A stretch of DNA of 64,000 bases, taken from NCBI GenBank assembly GCA_024275575.1, contig JAJRYV010000093.1, positions 1 to 64,000 of the forward strand, given 5' to 3'. Position 1 is the first letter of the stretch, and the number at the start of each line of letters is the position of its first letter. The stretch comes from a bacterium (GTDB lineage Bacteria > Zhuqueibacterota > Zhuqueibacteria > Zhuqueibacterales > Geothermadaptataceae). The notes under the pieces were generated by a model, which worked only from the letters and a program-made list of their open reading frames with translations, searched no databases and was not told the origin of the DNA. The translations under genes were made by a program, and so were the position numbers. Positions 63,482 to 64,000 of the stretch are shown one piece after another.

Positions 63482-64000
63482 TTATTGATCGATTCCTGAC
63501 ATGAGTTCTTCCGAATGGTCGATGACAAACTCCCGGTCATTAACCAGTGATTCCGACTGGCCTGTCGCTTCCAAAACGCCAAACCATAATTTGCTCGACG
63601 GACTGATTTTTTTGCGCTCAGCCGTAGCGATGCCGATTGGGATATGGGTAAATACATTATGCCATAAACCGATAACCACGTCTGTTTTGCCCGCCATTGC
63701 TGCATGCACCGCATAGCGGCTTAAATTATCACAAAACACACTATCGTTGGCCGTTGGCAAAACGCTGCGAATTTGGTATGTCGGTGTGATGTATTTCAAA
63801 TTGATGGCAAAATCCTGCTCCTGAAAATATTCGATGATGCCGTCGCGCAAAAATATACCGATATCATTGTGCAGCAGGTTGCCTGAAGCATCACGTTTGG
63901 TACGATCAGCCTGAATCAGGTCCTGACCGGCGCCTTCAGAAACGACGATTACTGCATGATTGCGGCGTTCCAGCCGTTCCTGCAAGCGGCGCAGGAAACC
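63482..64000 (-). CDS. 6-phosphofructokinase, C-terminal part (cut by window edge)
   Basis: The last 172 codons of a PfkA-family enzyme, still open at base 64000. Conserved features are AVIVVSEGAGQDLI, DASGNLLHNDIGIFL, LKYITPTYQIRSVLPTANDS and YAVHAAMAGKTDVVIGLWHN. These match the longer phosphofructokinases of spirochaete/plant type (related to PPi-dependent enzymes) rather than E. coli PfkA. Whether ATP or PPi is the donor depends on residues outside the window. It would catalyse the committed glycolytic step. Confidence 0.88.
   Translation of the reverse strand, partial: GFLRRLQERLERRNHAVIVVSEGAGQDLIQADRTKRDASGNLLHNDIGIFLRDGIIEYFQEQDFAINLKYITPTYQIRSVLPTANDSVFCDNLSRYAVHAAMAGKTDVVIGLWHNVFTHIPIGIATAERKKISPSSKLWFGVLEATGQSESLVNDREFVIDHSEELMSGIDQ

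Overview
The window looks like a chromosomal segment of a moderate-GC, Gram-negative, largely anaerobic bacterium of the FCB superphylum. A Calditrichota/KSB1-like lineage is my best guess; it is an inference from gene content. The clues are a secreted protein ending in a YQNYPNPFNP-type sorting domain, two TonB-dependent receptors with carboxypeptidase-like N-terminal domains, a periplasmic beta-propeller sensor kinase, a ferredoxin-dependent 2-oxoacid oxidoreductase and a Na+-pumping methylmalonyl-CoA decarboxylase. No rRNA, tRNA, CRISPR array, intact insertion sequence or prophage was found.

Layout. 1-1029 is gene-poor, with terminator-like hairpins. 1030-3800 carries an NlpC/P60 lipoprotein, an RlmD-type rRNA methyltransferase, and ylxR-ylxQ away from their usual nusA-infB setting. 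4652-7470 encodes a complete 2-oxoacid:ferredoxin oxidoreductase in two fused polypeptides. 7536-10763 is a large propeller histidine kinase. 11530-15480 is an epimerase plus four-subunit methylmalonyl-CoA decarboxylase operon, followed by a single-domain response regulator. 16067-17404 holds plsX and, just downstream on the same strand, a 48-residue reading frame with an internal UGA and a SECIS-like hairpin: a candidate small membrane selenoprotein and the most unusual item here. 17618-22352 has an oxidoreductase, a metallophosphoesterase, a methyltransferase and an SRPBCC gene broken by a 17-bp tandem duplication.

22679-28533 pairs a TonB receptor and a sorting-domain secreted protein with a divergent PhoB/PhoP-type regulator; the intergenic region has TTAAC repeats phased at about 11 bp. 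28736-30325 is an acyl-CoA ligase. 30369-36258 is a TetR-controlled MMPL exporter / LolA-like / outer-membrane protein locus with two copies of one palindromic operator, interrupted by a decayed BrnT-BrnA toxin-antitoxin pair. 37078-40614 is a probable copper-acquisition cluster (OprC/NosA-like receptor, Met/His-rich lipoprotein, Cys-rich secreted protein).

40958-54205 contains a Ca2+/cation antiporter, a transaldolase-phosphoglucose isomerase fusion, a glycogen debranching enzyme, a PHP phosphoesterase, a frameshifted HAD phosphatase, a 5'-nucleotidase-like membrane protein without metal ligands, and a tightly overlapped three-gene operon (desuccinylase-like, GT39, DUF547). 54539-64000 contains an M61 peptidase, a galT-galM-galK Leloir operon, a SpoIIE-type phosphatase, a Tat-exported sugar isomerase-like protein, an unrecognised small protein and the 3' part of a phosphofructokinase.

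Together the metabolic genes suggest fermentative or respiratory catabolism of branched-chain 2-oxoacids through acyl-CoA and methylmalonyl-CoA with sodium-based energy conservation, plus use of galactose and glycogen. Several genes are broken (SRPBCC, brnT, brnA, a membrane-protein remnant, the HAD gene). Two of the breaks lie in poly-A tracts, so assembly error must be excluded before they are read as biology.
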